In this document: one piece after another, positions 1 through 7,380 of the stretch
How positions within the stretch are numbered: the stretch's first letter is position 1
Layout: every line of letters begins with the position of its first letter
Assembly: GCA_016190665.1 (NCBI GenBank)
Contig: JACPQD010000041.1
Span: forward strand, 1-38,239
Source of the DNA: Chloroflexota bacterium
GTDB taxonomy: Bacteria > Chloroflexota > Dehalococcoidia > JACPQD01
Direction: 5' to 3'
Length of the DNA: 38,239 nt
Position numbers and translations under genes: made by a program
The notes under the pieces: generated by a model
The model's input: only the letters and a program-made list of their open reading frames with translations
What the model was told of the DNA's origin: nothing
Database searches by the model: none

Positions 1-39
1 TCCACCAGCCCCTGACCCCCAACCCCTGGCCCCCGTCCG

Positions 40-969
40 CTACCCTATCCCCATGATGTCCACCAGTTCCTTCACGGCCGCCGCCGACTTCTTGAGGGCC
101 GCATCCTCGGCGGCGGTGAGCTTTACCTTGATTATTTTCTCAATCCCTTTGCGGCCCAGCTTGACGGGTACGCCGACGAAGAGACCCTTTATCCCGTACT
201 CACCGTCGAGGTAAGCGGCGCAGGGCAGTATCTGCTTCCTATCGAAGAGGATGGCCTCCGCCATCTGGACCGCGGCGGCAGACGGGGCATAGTAGGCGCT
301 GCCCGTCTTGAGCAGGGAGACTATCTCGCCGCCTCCATCTCGTGTCCGCTGGACGATGCGGTTCAGCTTCTCCCTGCTCATGAGCCTGGAGACGGGCACG
401 CCGCCAACGGTGGTGCTGCCCACCAGGGGGACCATGGTGTCGCCGTGGCCACCGAGCACATGGGCGGAGACGTCTGCCACCGATACCTTCAGCTCCGCGG
501 CCAGGAAAGTGCGGAAGCGGGCCGTATCCAGAACGCCTGCCATGCCCACCACGCGATGCCGCGGGAACCCGCTCACCTTCAGCGCCAACTGGGCCATGGC
601 ATCCAGCGGGTTGGTGACCATGATGATGATGCTGCGCGGCGAACGCTTAACAACGTTCTCAGTGACCTCGGTGATGATCTTCTTGTTCACATTGAGCAGA
701 TCATCCCGGCTCATCCCGGGCTTACGAGGAACGCCAGAAGTGATAATGACAATATCCGAGCCCGCTGTGTCGTCGTAGCTGTTGGTGCCGACGACCCTGC
801 TATCGTAGCCAAGGACCGGACCAGCTTGCAGCATGTCCAGGGCCTTGCCCTGGGGCATGCCCTCGACGATGTCCACCAGGACGACGTCGGCGTAGCCCCT
901 CTCGACGATCCGCTGCGCGCAAGTGGCGCCCACATTTCCCGCCCCGATGACGCTAACCTTACTCCTCAT
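40..969 (-). CDS. mdh: Malate dehydrogenase (LDH/MDH family)
   Basis: Oxidises malate to oxaloacetate with NAD in the cytoplasm, or runs in reverse in a reductive TCA segment. The 309-residue protein has the Rossmann motif GAGNVG at residues 9-14, the mobile active-site loop with paired arginines (RKPGMSRDD, about 82-90), the VTNPLD segment, and the catalytic histidine in GGHGD (about 173-177). Length and motifs fit the short bacterial MDH type related to lactate dehydrogenase; RKPGMSR in the loop favours malate over lactate. The ATG at 969 lies 7 bp after the stop of the isocitrate dehydrogenase gene, so the two are almost certainly co-transcribed. LDH activity cannot be fully excluded from sequence alone. 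Confidence 0.95.
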   Translation of the reverse strand: MRSKVSVIGAGNVGATCAQRIVERGYADVVLVDIVEGMPQGKALDMLQAGPVLGYDSRVVGTNSYDDTAGSDIVIITSGVPRKPGMSRDDLLNVNKKIITEVTENVVKRSPRSIIIMVTNPLDAMAQLALKVSGFPRHRVVGMAGVLDTARFRTFLAAELKVSVADVSAHVLGGHGDTMVPLVGSTTVGGVPVSRLMSREKLNRIVQRTRDGGGEIVSLLKTGSAYYAPSAAAVQMAEAILFDRKQILPCAAYLDGEYGIKGLFVGVPVKLGRKGIEKIIKVKLTAAEDAALKKSAAAVKELVDIMGIG

Positions 970-976
970 CTCTGCT

Positions 977-2059
977 CTAGCCCTCCATTCTCTTGATGAT
1001 CGCTTCCGCCATTCTGGATGTTCCTACCGCCGTGGGGTCGTCACGGTTCGGTTTGAGATCGTAGGTGACCAGCTTGCCTTCGGCCACGATGCTGACGAGG
1101 GCCCTGTCCACGCGATCAGCGGCCTCCTTCTCGCCAAGGTAGCGGAGCATCATGACGCCGGAGAGGATCATGGCCATGGGATTCACCTTGTCCTGGCCAG
1201 CGTACTTTGGGGCGCTGCCGTGAGTCGGCTCGAAGACGGCGCCCAGCTCGCCCAGGTTGGCCCCCGGCGTCACGCCCAGCCCGCCCACCAGGCCAGCGCA
1301 CAGATCGGAGACGATGTCGCCGTAGAGGTTGGGCAACACCAGAACATCGTAGAGCTCCGGCTTCTGCACGAGCTGCATGCACATGTTGTCGACGATGACG
1401 TCCTCGAACTGGATATCGGGGTATCCCTTGGCCACCTCACGAGCGACCGCCAGGAACAGGCCATCGGAGAACTTCATGATGTTGGCCTTGTGCACGGCAG
1501 TCACCTTCCGGCGCCCGTGATTCCTGGCGTACTCGAAGGCGAAGCGCACGATCCGGCGCGTCCCCGTCTCGGAGATGGCCTTTATGCTGATGCCGGAGTC
1601 CTCGTTCAGCTTCTCTCCAGCGGTCTCCGCGATGAACTGGAGCAAACGGGCCGCCTCCGAAGTGCCCCTCTCGTATTCCACTCCGGCGTAGAGGTCCTCG
1701 GTGTTCTCCCGCACGACGACCAAATCCACGTCCTCGTAGCGCGAGCGCACCCCTTTGTAGCTCTTGCAGGGGCGCAGACAGGCGTACAGGTCGAGCAGCT
1801 TGCGCAGGGCCACGTTGACGCTGCGGAAACCGCCGCCCACGGGCGTGGTGATGGGGCCCTTGAGAGCTATCTTGTTGCGCCGGATGGAGTCCAGCACCCG
1901 GTCGGGCAGGACGGTGCCCTCACTTTCGAGCACGTCCATTCCGGCGGGCTGGACGTCCCACTGAAAGGCCACACCGGTGGCCTCCAGGACCTTCCGCGCT
2001 GCTTCGGTGACCTCCGGCCCGACGCCATCGCCGGGGACCAGTGTGATGTTATACGCCAT
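977..2059 (-). CDS. icd: Isocitrate dehydrogenase (isocitrate/isopropylmalate dehydrogenase family)
   Basis: Oxidative decarboxylation of isocitrate to 2-oxoglutarate, giving the substrate of the neighbouring KorABC. The 360-residue protein opens with the nucleotide-fold signature [12 protein letters not shown] and carries the substrate-binding SVNVALRK segment, the [12 protein letters not shown] block characteristic of short NAD-type isocitrate dehydrogenases, and the metal-binding [10 protein letters not shown] region with GSAPKYAGQ further on. The ENTEDLYAG wording argues against 3-isopropylmalate dehydrogenase, though homoisocitrate dehydrogenase is a possible relative. First gene of a two-gene unit with mdh; the start ATG at 2059 is preceded by GAGGGAGG-like purines. 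The 250-bp upstream gap holds only a palindromic repeat. Confidence 0.93.
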   Translation of the reverse strand: MAYNITLVPGDGVGPEVTEAARKVLEATGVAFQWDVQPAGMDVLESEGTVLPDRVLDSIRRNKIALKGPITTPVGGGFRSVNVALRKLLDLYACLRPCKSYKGVRSRYEDVDLVVVRENTEDLYAGVEYERGTSEAARLLQFIAETAGEKLNEDSGISIKAISETGTRRIVRFAFEYARNHGRRKVTAVHKANIMKFSDGLFLAVAREVAKGYPDIQFEDVIVDNMCMQLVQKPELYDVLVLPNLYGDIVSDLCAGLVGGLGVTPGANLGELGAVFEPTHGSAPKYAGQDKVNPMAMILSGVMMLRYLGEKEAADRVDRALVSIVAEGKLVTYDLKPNRDDPTAVGTSRMAEAIIKRMEG

Positions 2060-2202
2060 AATACCTCCCTCAAACGTGCCTGCCTGGCGGGCCGCTCAGT
2101 TCGCCCATTCTGACGCGGCGCGCTTCTCCGTATGATGTTTCAATAATGGCTTTACAGTGAGAAACTAACGCGCCGCATGATCAGGACTCTTGTCAGGGAC
2201 CG

Positions 2203-2261
2203 AACCACGAAATACACCAAAACCACTAAATCTTTTCGTGTCCTTCGTGTGTTTCGCGGTT
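2203..2261. repeat. Imperfect inverted repeat (AACCACGAAATACAC type)
   Basis: AACCACGAAATACAC at 2203-2217 is matched by GTGTGTTTCGCGGTT at 2247-2261, the inverse complement at 13 of 15 positions, with a 29-bp spacer. It sits in the 252-bp gap between korC and icd, downstream of korC and upstream of icd. No gene is visible in this gap. It may form a hairpin that ends kor transcription, but it lacks a T tract. Confidence 0.6.
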
Positions 2262-2311
2262 AGCCAACCGCACTCTCCTGACTTCATACAGAGACCTCAC
2301 GCGCCTGAAGA

Positions 2312-2905
2312 TCAAGAATGCTTGTCAAAATGACGCTGTAACGTGACACTGGCTTTCCGCCCTCTCAGCTTCCTTCCCACCTTGAACCCTGCTCGCAATG
2401 CCTTCTTGTTCAACTGCAATGAGCCCTTGGGCGCGCGCGCCGCCAGGGCGGCCAGCACGGCCTTCCGGGAGACTGCCCGGCTCAGCTCCGTGATCACGCC
2501 CAGAGCCACGATGTTGGCGGCGAGCTCGCTGCCGGTGGCCTCCTGGGCGATCTGGCTCAAAGTAACCTCCTCCAGCCGGGCGTGGTCGACGGTGGCGGTT
2601 TCCGTGTGGACGGCATCCAGGATGATGAGCCCATCTCTGCGGACGCTGTGGCTGTAGCGCTCGAAGGCGTCCGGGCTGAGGGCGACGAGCAAGTCCGGCT
2701 CCAGCGCCTCAGGATAATCGATCTCCCCGTCGCTGATAATCACCTCAGCGCGACTGGGACCGCCCCGCTGCTGAGCGGCATAAGATTGGGTCATGATGGC
2801 ATTCTTATTATCATACATCACCGCCGCCTCGCCCAGGACCATCCCCGCCAGCACGGCTCCCTGTCCCCCTTCCCCAGCGATGCGAATCTCATAGCGGTCG
2901 CTCAT
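2312..2905 (-). CDS. korC: 2-oxoacid:ferredoxin oxidoreductase, gamma subunit
   Basis: Gamma subunit of a ferredoxin-dependent 2-oxoacid oxidoreductase, most likely for 2-oxoglutarate to succinyl-CoA or its reverse. The 197-residue protein starts with the family block IRIAGEGGQGAVLAGMVLGEAA, followed by TQSYAAQQRGGPSRAEVIIS, the standard gamma-domain signature in which the conserved GG-P-R segment contacts CoA. The start overlaps the korB stop by 4 bp (2902-2905), which implies translational coupling. Gene order A-B-C without a ferredoxin-like delta subunit is common for the Kor type; an electron-carrier ferredoxin must be encoded elsewhere. Confidence 0.92.
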   Translation of the reverse strand: MSDRYEIRIAGEGGQGAVLAGMVLGEAAVMYDNKNAIMTQSYAAQQRGGPSRAEVIISDGEIDYPEALEPDLLVALSPDAFERYSHSVRRDGLIILDAVHTETATVDHARLEEVTLSQIAQEATGSELAANIVALGVITELSRAVSRKAVLAALAARAPKGSLQLNKKALRAGFKVGRKLRGRKASVTLQRHFDKHS

Positions 2906-3732
2906 CGGTGGGCCTTCCGCCTGGCGCGAGCGACGAGCTTCTGGTACTCCTCGACGTACTCGGGCAGGTCCTTGTCCACAAGGACGCCGCGAGTTGTCTT
3001 ACCCTGGTCGCCAGTCCGCAGAGCGGCGCCAACGGTGATGGTGGTATCCCGAAAATGCTTCAGCATATCGATGGCGGTGGGCATCTCGTTAAGCTTACCG
3101 TACTGGACGTGGCAGTTGCTGATGACCTCGACCACGGAGAAGCCCTTCTTCTGGAGAGCCTGCCGGATGAGCTTCTCAAGCTCCAGGGCGTGGAAGACAG
3201 TGCTCCTGGCCACGAAGGACGCCCCGGCGGCCTCGGCCAGCCGGGAGATATCGAAGGGCTGCTCAACATGGCCGTAGGGCGCCGTCGTCGCCTTCGCCTC
3301 CATGGGCGTGGTCGGCGAGAGCTGCCCTCCCGTCATCCCGTAGATGTTGTTGTTAATTATGATGGCGGTCAGGTCGATATTGCGGCGGGCGGCGTGAATG
3401 AAATGGTTCCCGCCGATGGCCGTGGCATCGCCATCGCCCATAACCACGATGACCTTCATGCGCGGCTTAGCCAGCTTCAGTCCGGTGGCGAAGGCAAGGG
3501 CGCGGCCGTGGGTGGTGTGCATGGTATTGAAGTCGACGTATACGGGCATGCGACCGGAGCAGCCGATGCCGGAGAGCATGGCGACGTCGTCTCGACTCAG
3601 GTCCAGGTCGCTGATGGCGCGTATGATGGCGCCCATGGTGATGCCGATGCCGCAGCCCGGACACCATACGCTGGGAAACTTCTTGTGGGACCTCAGGTAT
3701 TCTATCTCGGCGACGTGCGTAGTCTCCGGCAC
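2902..3732 (-). CDS. korB: 2-oxoacid:ferredoxin oxidoreductase, beta (TPP-binding) subunit
   Basis: Thiamine-diphosphate-binding beta subunit of the complex. The 276-residue protein has WCPGCGIGITMGAI at about 23-36 (the CxxC of the cluster-binding region), then the TPP/Mg motif VMGDGDATAIGGNHF and INNNIYGMTGGQLSPTT, which is the family's GDGD...NN pattern. ISNCHVQYG supplies the further conserved cysteine seen in beta subunits. The protein is short, as in KorB and VorA types, unlike the long PFOR fusions. It directly follows korA (start at 3732, korA stop at 3733) and overlaps korC, so the three genes form a tight operon. Confidence 0.94.
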   Translation of the reverse strand: MPETTHVAEIEYLRSHKKFPSVWCPGCGIGITMGAIIRAISDLDLSRDDVAMLSGIGCSGRMPVYVDFNTMHTTHGRALAFATGLKLAKPRMKVIVVMGDGDATAIGGNHFIHAARRNIDLTAIIINNNIYGMTGGQLSPTTPMEAKATTAPYGHVEQPFDISRLAEAAGASFVARSTVFHALELEKLIRQALQKKGFSVVEVISNCHVQYGKLNEMPTAIDMLKHFRDTTITVGAALRTGDQGKTTRGVLVDKDLPEYVEEYQKLVARARRKAHR

Positions 3733-4857
3733 TCAGTCCTCCAGCGCCTGCAGGATTTCCCTGGGATCTATCATCTGCCCATCGGTGCGGTTCACGCCGC
3801 GAACGCGGGCGCGACCCACGACACGCTGCACCTCATGCAAGACCTGTCCCCGATTCATCTCCGGCACCACGAATTTCGTTTCGTGATGGACGTGGCGCCG
3901 AAGGGCCGCCTCCGGGAAGGGCCAAAGGGTGAGCAGCTTCAGCAAGCCAACGGCCCTGCCCTGCGCTCGGGCCAGCTTCATGGCGTGCCGGGCAGAGCGA
4001 GCGGAAGCCCCGTAGGACACGAGAATGACGCCGGCGTCCTCGACATTCTCCTCCTCCACCTGGACGATATCGTCCAGGTGGCCCTCTATTTTGCGAAAGA
4101 GGCGCTCCATCCAGGGGTTGATCTCGTCAAAGCGCTGCGTGGGAAAGCCGGCCTTGTCGTGGAAAAGGCCGGTGACGTGGTAGCGGTATCCCTCCCCGAA
4201 GGGGACCAGGGGCGGGACGTCCCCGGCTGCCTCGTCATAGGGGAAGTACCACTCCGGCGGGACAGTAGCCTCGGCGCGCTCCACGACGTCGCCCTTCTTC
4301 AGCGGCGGCAGCTCCACCCTCTCCCTCATGTGCGCGACGACCTCGTCCATGAGGAGGATGACCGGGCTGCGGTACTTCTCCGAGAGATTAAAGGCGCGAA
4401 TAGTCAGGTCATAGCTCTCCCTGACCGAACTGGGTGACAGGGCGATTATGGGATAGTCCCCGTGGCTGCCCCAGCGGGCCTGCATCACGTCTCCCTGCGC
4501 CGGCGCCGTGGGGAAGCCGGTGCTCGGCCCAGCGCGCTGCACATCTATGATGACGCAGGGTATCTCCGCTCCGGCGGCGTACCCGATGTTCTCCTGCATC
4601 AGAGAGAAGCCAGGGCCGCTGGTGGCCGTGGCCGCCTTGAGCCCGCCCATCGAGGCGCCCAGTACGGCCGCGATGCTGGCGATCTCGTCCTCCATCTGGA
4701 TGAAGACGCCTCCAACCCTGGGAAGTCTCTCCGCCAGCGCCTCGACGATCTCGGTCGCTGGCGTGATGGGATAGCCGGCGTAGAAACCCAGGCCCGCGGC
4801 CAGGGCGCCTTCGGCCACGGCCTCGTTGCCCTGCATGAATCTCCAGGTTGTGGCCAT
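3733..4857 (-). CDS. korA: 2-oxoacid:ferredoxin oxidoreductase, alpha subunit
   Basis: Alpha (pyrimidine-binding and domain II/III) subunit. From the chosen start the protein is 374 residues, MATTWRFMQGNEAVAEGAL onward, with GFYAGYPITPATEI, the MEDEIASIAAVLGASMGG block, ATSGPGFSLMQE and GPSTGFPTAPAQGDVMQ. The GPSTG-PT-QGD wording is typical of KorA/VorB rather than pyruvate oxidoreductase. An in-frame start 25 codons upstream exists, but ATG 4857 is preferred: AAGGGAG lies about 3 nt before it, homology begins there, and the longer form would run through the palindrome at 4889-4920 and into the transposase gene. The kor promoter therefore lies in or beyond that mobile element. Confidence 0.93.
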   Translation of the reverse strand: MATTWRFMQGNEAVAEGALAAGLGFYAGYPITPATEIVEALAERLPRVGGVFIQMEDEIASIAAVLGASMGGLKAATATSGPGFSLMQENIGYAAGAEIPCVIIDVQRAGPSTGFPTAPAQGDVMQARWGSHGDYPIIALSPSSVRESYDLTIRAFNLSEKYRSPVILLMDEVVAHMRERVELPPLKKGDVVERAEATVPPEWYFPYDEAAGDVPPLVPFGEGYRYHVTGLFHDKAGFPTQRFDEINPWMERLFRKIEGHLDDIVQVEEENVEDAGVILVSYGASARSARHAMKLARAQGRAVGLLKLLTLWPFPEAALRRHVHHETKFVVPEMNRGQVLHEVQRVVGRARVRGVNRTDGQMIDPREILQALED

Positions 4858-4876
4858 CGCTCCCTTGGTGATCACG

Positions 4877-5440
4877 TCAGCGGTTAAGATGCAGAGGCAC
4901 GGTGCACCGTGACCCTGCATTCGGATTCTCACTATCCAGGTCCCATTTCAGAGGGTTGCCCACAATGTACTCCCTTTTCTCGTTCAATTCCGTTTCATCG
5001 CGTATCACATGTTCATAGTACTTGCGCTGCCACACGACAGCGGCGGGATCACCGCGCAAAACTCTTATTCGCCTGGTAACGGCAGATTTGAAATAGCGAA
5101 CAATCGTGGGCAGCGAATCCGAGGTCGGTTTGCCGAATCGCTCCGAGGTAGGGGCACGGTGCACCGTGCCCCTACGGTCAATTAACAGAATGCCATGAAA
5201 ATGATTGGGCATGACCACATAAGCGTCGAGTTCAACGTCATTTCGCTTGTTCGGAGCGACAAGCCATTCCTCTTCCACCACACGTCCATAATCGTTCAGG
5301 CGCATCTCGTAATCAACAATTTCGCCGAAAATAGGTTCGCGATTGAACGTGCAAATGGTGACATAATAGGCCCCTCCTTGCGCGTAATCGTAATCCTTCA
5401 GACGAATGGAACGGCGGTGGTGGTCAGGATTGAACATCAT
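4877..5440 (-). CDS. REP-associated tyrosine transposase (RAYT, Y1 family)
   Basis: HUH/Y1 single-strand transposase related to IS200/IS605 TnpA, in the RAYT branch tied to short palindromes. The 187-residue protein has the RAYT-type N-terminus RRSIRLKDYDYAQGGAYYVTICT, the HUH pair in VMPNHFHGILLI (about 77-88), the helix SLPTIVRYFKSAVTRRI, then VWQRKYYEHVIRDE, where the catalytic tyrosine is expected, and NPLKWDLD near the end. A perfect 28-bp palindrome (5148-5175) is read in frame as [11 protein letters not shown] between the HUH strand and that helix. Palindromes also mark both gene ends. Start is ATG 5440 or the adjacent ATG 5437; no clear ribosome-binding site. The gene appears intact. 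It sits between the kor operon and a hicB gene. Confidence 0.85.
   Translation of the reverse strand: MMFNPDHHRRSIRLKDYDYAQGGAYYVTICTFNREPIFGEIVDYEMRLNDYGRVVEEEWLVAPNKRNDVELDAYVVMPNHFHGILLIDRRGTVHRAPTSERFGKPTSDSLPTIVRYFKSAVTRRIRVLRGDPAAVVWQRKYYEHVIRDETELNEKREYIVGNPLKWDLDSENPNAGSRCTVPLHLNR
4889..4920. repeat. Degenerate REP palindrome at the 3' end of the RAYT gene
   Basis: A 32-bp imperfect palindrome centred on CACGGTGCACCGTG; the two 16-bp halves are complementary at 14 of 16 positions. It is the decayed relative of the perfect GTAGGGGC-type palindromes at 5148-5175 and 5453-5492. It encodes the last residues of the transposase (SRCTVPLHLNR) and lies 31 bp upstream of the korA start. Confidence 0.8.
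5148..5175. repeat. Perfect 28-bp REP palindrome inside the transposase gene
   Basis: Reads GTAGGGGCACGGTG and then its exact reverse complement. It keeps the RAYT reading frame open, coding for a small loop, and shares its central 28 bp with the palindrome at 5453-5492. Confidence 0.93.
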
Positions 5441-5672
5441 TGAATTTGTTTTGGGTCCGTAGGGGCACGGTGCACCGTGCCCCTACGGACCCCCCTCCTC
5501 CACCGGCTCGAGATACATACAGTTCGATCGCCTCCTTGATGTTGGTCAGCGCTTCTTCTTCCGTGTCGCCTTCGCCAATGCAACTTGGTAGAGAAGGGAC
5601 ATAGACGGTGAAACCGCCTTGGTCCGAGGGATCGAGAACGACTTCGCGTTTCATTGGCGCTTTTGGCTTCAT
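5424..5672 (-). CDS. HicB-like antitoxin, 3' end frameshifted
   Basis: A small HicB-type (partial RNase-H fold) protein: VVLDPSDQGGFTVYVPSLPSCIGEGDTEEEAL...AIELY is the family consensus. After AIELY the frame slips: a 4-bp duplication (ATACATAC at 5513-5520, GTAT twice on the coding strand) changes the expected LEPVEEGGP-stop into VSRAGGGGGSVGARC, and translation then runs through the 40-bp palindrome to 5424. Without the extra 4 bp the gene would stop at the TAG in the palindrome arm (5485-5483). The ATG at 5672 overlaps the stop of the upstream HExxH gene as ATGA; an alternative start is ATG 5654. No HicA toxin is adjacent. Confidence 0.75.
   Translation of the reverse strand: MKPKAPMKREVVLDPSDQGGFTVYVPSLPSCIGEGDTEEEALTNIKEAIELYVSRAGGGGGSVGARCTVPLRTQNKFNDVQS
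5453..5492. repeat. Perfect 40-bp REP palindrome between RAYT and hicB
   Basis: Each 20-bp half (GGGTCCGTAGGGGCACGGTG) is followed directly by its exact reverse complement, with no spacer. It lies 13 bp upstream of the RAYT start and at the 3' end of hicB; in the ancestral hicB frame its arm supplies the stop codon (TAG at 5485-5483). It could form a long hairpin in RNA and a cruciform or single-strand substrate for RAYT. Confidence 0.95.
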
Positions 5673-6316
5673 TGAGGAAGCAGCCTAAGCGCCTCTTCTG
5701 CCAGCGCCGTGAGGTCGTCAAATGCGAGACGGTCAGACTCCGACGCCCTTTGGAACGGCTCCAACGCAGCATCGCGTATACGCCCCGAATCAAGCGCCCT
5801 GCCGAACACCTTTCGCCTAAACTCCTCAAAGGATTCCACCTGGACTCCTTTCCTCCAAAGGCGTCCGTTAACATAGAGATTCCATAGGTCCATGACAATA
5901 CCTTGTGGAAGAGTACAAGCGTAGTCTTCCTTTGCTTTTGTAATGGCAAAAGCGGGGTCCCGCCGGTCTACGAGATGCGTGAATTCATGACACATATGCA
6001 GCTTAAAGAGCTGCTTGTCAAACTCACCGTCTCTTTCGTACTTGGTGGACCCGAAACGGACCGTCAGGAGCGGGTAGCACGCACAGTCGATTCGCGGGCA
6101 CGCCGATGGCCCCTGGCTGTCCGCGCAAAGATACACTATCAGGTCGTCCAGAACCTTATTCGTCAGTACCCCCTCCCCAAGCGGATGTGCCTTGAGGACT
6201 TCCCGGACGATCCGGCGCATTTCCGGGCCGAAGCGATAATTCTTGGGCAAACAGGAGATTCTCATACGAGCGTTACCCCACGCCCAGTTTTCCTCAGCGG
6301 GATTATGCCAGACCAC
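5669..6316 (-). CDS. Putative zincin-like metallopeptidase (HExxH), family not recognised
   Basis: A 215-residue protein whose one clear motif is the zinc-binding HEFTH at residues 110-114, in the context LHMCHEFTHLVDRRDPAF; a later conserved-looking segment DLWNLYVNGRLWRKG (143-157) could hold a third ligand or the fold core. There is a Cys-rich stretch, CPRIDCACYP, at 73-82. No signal peptide or membrane segment is evident. The start is a GTG at 6316; an internal ATG (residue 18) is possible. Its stop overlaps the following hicB start by 4 bp, suggesting co-translation. Whether it is a real protease, or a toxin-linked zincin like those near other antitoxins, cannot be told from sequence. 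Confidence 0.65.
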   Translation of the reverse strand: MVWHNPAEENWAWGNARMRISCLPKNYRFGPEMRRIVREVLKAHPLGEGVLTNKVLDDLIVYLCADSQGPSACPRIDCACYPLLTVRFGSTKYERDGEFDKQLFKLHMCHEFTHLVDRRDPAFAITKAKEDYACTLPQGIVMDLWNLYVNGRLWRKGVQVESFEEFRRKVFGRALDSGRIRDAALEPFQRASESDRLAFDDLTALAEEALRLLPQ

Positions 6317-6354
6317 TTGCTTCCAGAATGTGGCTGTGCCCCCCCAAACCCTGC

Positions 6355-6582
6355 TTACGCCACCGGCTCCTTCACTTTCACCACCAGCGATTCAACTCCG
6401 GCTTCTTTGGGTATGGGCTCGCTATGCGCCTTGGCAGACTCCAAGTACAGCTCGATGGCTTCCTTGGCCATAGCTATAGCCTCTTCTCGCGTTTCACCTT
6501 GGGTGTAACAACCCGGGAGGGCGGGCACCTCCACAGAGTATCCGCATGCCTCTTCTGGCACAAGAAGTACGGTGAATCTCAT
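6355..6582 (-). CDS. HicB-like antitoxin (orphan)
   Basis: A 75-residue HicB-family protein: MRFTVLLVPEEACGYSVEVPALPGCYTQGETREEAI...AIELYLES, ending in VKVKEPVA. The fold is a partial RNase H-like domain, and in known pairs it binds and neutralises the HicA RNase. ATG 6582 is chosen over longer frames because GAGGGG lies just upstream and the family starts here. It follows a RelE-type toxin gene by 13 bp and is probably on the same transcript. No HicA gene is visible on either side, so either its partner is elsewhere or it has another role. Confidence 0.85.
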   Translation of the reverse strand: MRFTVLLVPEEACGYSVEVPALPGCYTQGETREEAIAMAKEAIELYLESAKAHSEPIPKEAGVESLVVKVKEPVA

Positions 6583-6595
6583 CCCCTCAGAAGCT

Positions 6596-6862
6596 TCACC
6601 TCGCTTTGTAGATATCGCTCCGATGCCCAACAGCGTGGGCCGTAATCGAGTGGTTTGATTTGTCCACAGAATAGATAACTCGATAGCTGCCCACTCGCAG
6701 CTTGAACGACCCTCTGAATTCCCCGGAGAGGGCTTCCAAAGCGATGGCCTCCGCGTTCTCCGAGAGCCACCTGAGCCGTCTAAGAATGCGCTGGGCCATA
6801 CCCGAGTCGAGCCGTCGCAGATCGTCACTCGCTCCAGGCTCAAACTCCACACGGTAGGCCAT
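6596..6862 (-). CDS. RelE/ParE-family toxin
   Basis: An 88-residue RelE-superfamily protein, MAYRVEFEPGASDDLRRLDSGMAQRILRRLRWL at the N-terminus and GSFKLRVGSYRVIYSVDKSNHSITAHAVGHRSDIYK at the C-terminus. That is the canonical two-helix hairpin followed by the beta-sheet, with the LRVG-YR-IY strand carrying the basic residues used for mRNA cleavage in RelE. The start at 6862 immediately follows the stop of the upstream antitoxin (6863), the classic antitoxin-then-toxin order. Full length and apparently intact; YafQ- or ParE-like target specificity cannot be separated from sequence. Confidence 0.9.
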   Translation of the reverse strand: MAYRVEFEPGASDDLRRLDSGMAQRILRRLRWLSENAEAIALEALSGEFRGSFKLRVGSYRVIYSVDKSNHSITAHAVGHRSDIYKAR

Positions 6863-7078
6863 CTACCACTCCAGGCCCAGTTCCTTGGCCACCTGTTCCG
6901 CCGGTATGCCCCGCTCGCCCCGCTTGACCGCAGCCAGCGACTTCTTGAGCCGTTCCCTGACTTCCTCCCGAAGCTCCAGACCACGGTCGGGGTCCCCCAG
7001 GATCGCTTCGAGCTTCTCCTCCAGCATCTCATCTATCAGGGCTCTAAGTTCCTCAAGACTGAGATCGGCAACTTTCAT
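6863..7078 (-). CDS. Antitoxin of the RelE-type pair
   Basis: A 71-residue acidic, helix-rich protein, MKVADLSLEELRALIDEMLEEKLEAILGDPDRGLELREEVRERLKKSL, ending IPAEQVAKELGLEW. It lies directly upstream of the RelE-type toxin, as type II antitoxins do, and has AGGAGG 7 nt before its ATG. The charged N-terminal helices and the short AEQVAKELGL tail resemble RelB-like antitoxins that dimerise at one end and wrap the toxin with the other. It is a paralogue of the next gene upstream (7109-7357), which begins MKVVDLTVDELKALI. Confidence 0.82.
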   Translation of the reverse strand: MKVADLSLEELRALIDEMLEEKLEAILGDPDRGLELREEVRERLKKSLAAVKRGERGIPAEQVAKELGLEW

Positions 7079-7108
7079 ATTCAGCCTCCTGGTTGTGCAG
7101 TCCCGTGG

Positions 7109-7357
7109 TCAAAGGGCGTCCGCCTGCGGCCGTGGCCCATAGCGCTCGTTCACCAGCTCGTGCCTCACTCGCCGACCCTCTTCCTGAAGCTCCTCCTCCG
7201 TGATTCCAGAACGCCGAAAGGCCTCTTGTATTTCACGGAGCGCCTGCCGCGCCTTTTCCGTACGGCCGGGTTCTCCCAGCACGTTCTCCAACGCCTCTTC
7301 AACCGCCTCTTTGATCAAAGCCTTTAGCTCATCGACAGTCAGGTCTACCACCTTCAT
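7109..7357 (-). CDS. Orphan antitoxin-like protein, paralogue of the 6863-7078 antitoxin
   Basis: An 82-residue protein, MKVVDLTVDELKALIKEAVEEALENVLGEPGRTEKARQALREIQEAF, matching the neighbouring antitoxin in its first 30 residues (MKVxDLxxxEL-ALI-E---E-LE--LG-P-R) and then diverging. No toxin follows it; the next gene is the paralogous antitoxin, so it looks like the survivor of a duplicated pair. ATG 7357 is preferred over an in-frame start at 7399 because AGGAG lies 8 nt upstream and the paralogue starts at the same place. It begins 24 bp after the glycyl-tRNA synthetase stop and may be read from that transcript. Confidence 0.75.
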   Translation of the reverse strand: MKVVDLTVDELKALIKEAVEEALENVLGEPGRTEKARQALREIQEAFRRSGITEEELQEEGRRVRHELVNERYGPRPQADAL

Positions 7358-7380
7358 GATTCGTCTCCTTTGGGATTCCT

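Noticed and set aside
923..2113. Long plus-strand frame (396 codons) opposite icd
   Set aside because: It mirrors the icd gene on the minus strand, is rich in unlikely residues, and has no family-like motif; the minus-strand protein is clearly real.
2908..4437. 509-codon plus-strand frame opposite korA/korB
   Set aside because: Antisense shadow crossing two genes; no motif.
4858..4932. Longer korA with start at 4932
   Set aside because: It would read through the palindrome at 4889-4920 and overlap the transposase; ATG 4857 has a ribosome-binding site and the conserved N-terminus.
5453..5492. 40-bp palindrome as a simple terminator of hicB
   Set aside because: No T tract and an identical core lies inside the RAYT coding region, so it is better described as a REP element, though it may also affect transcription.
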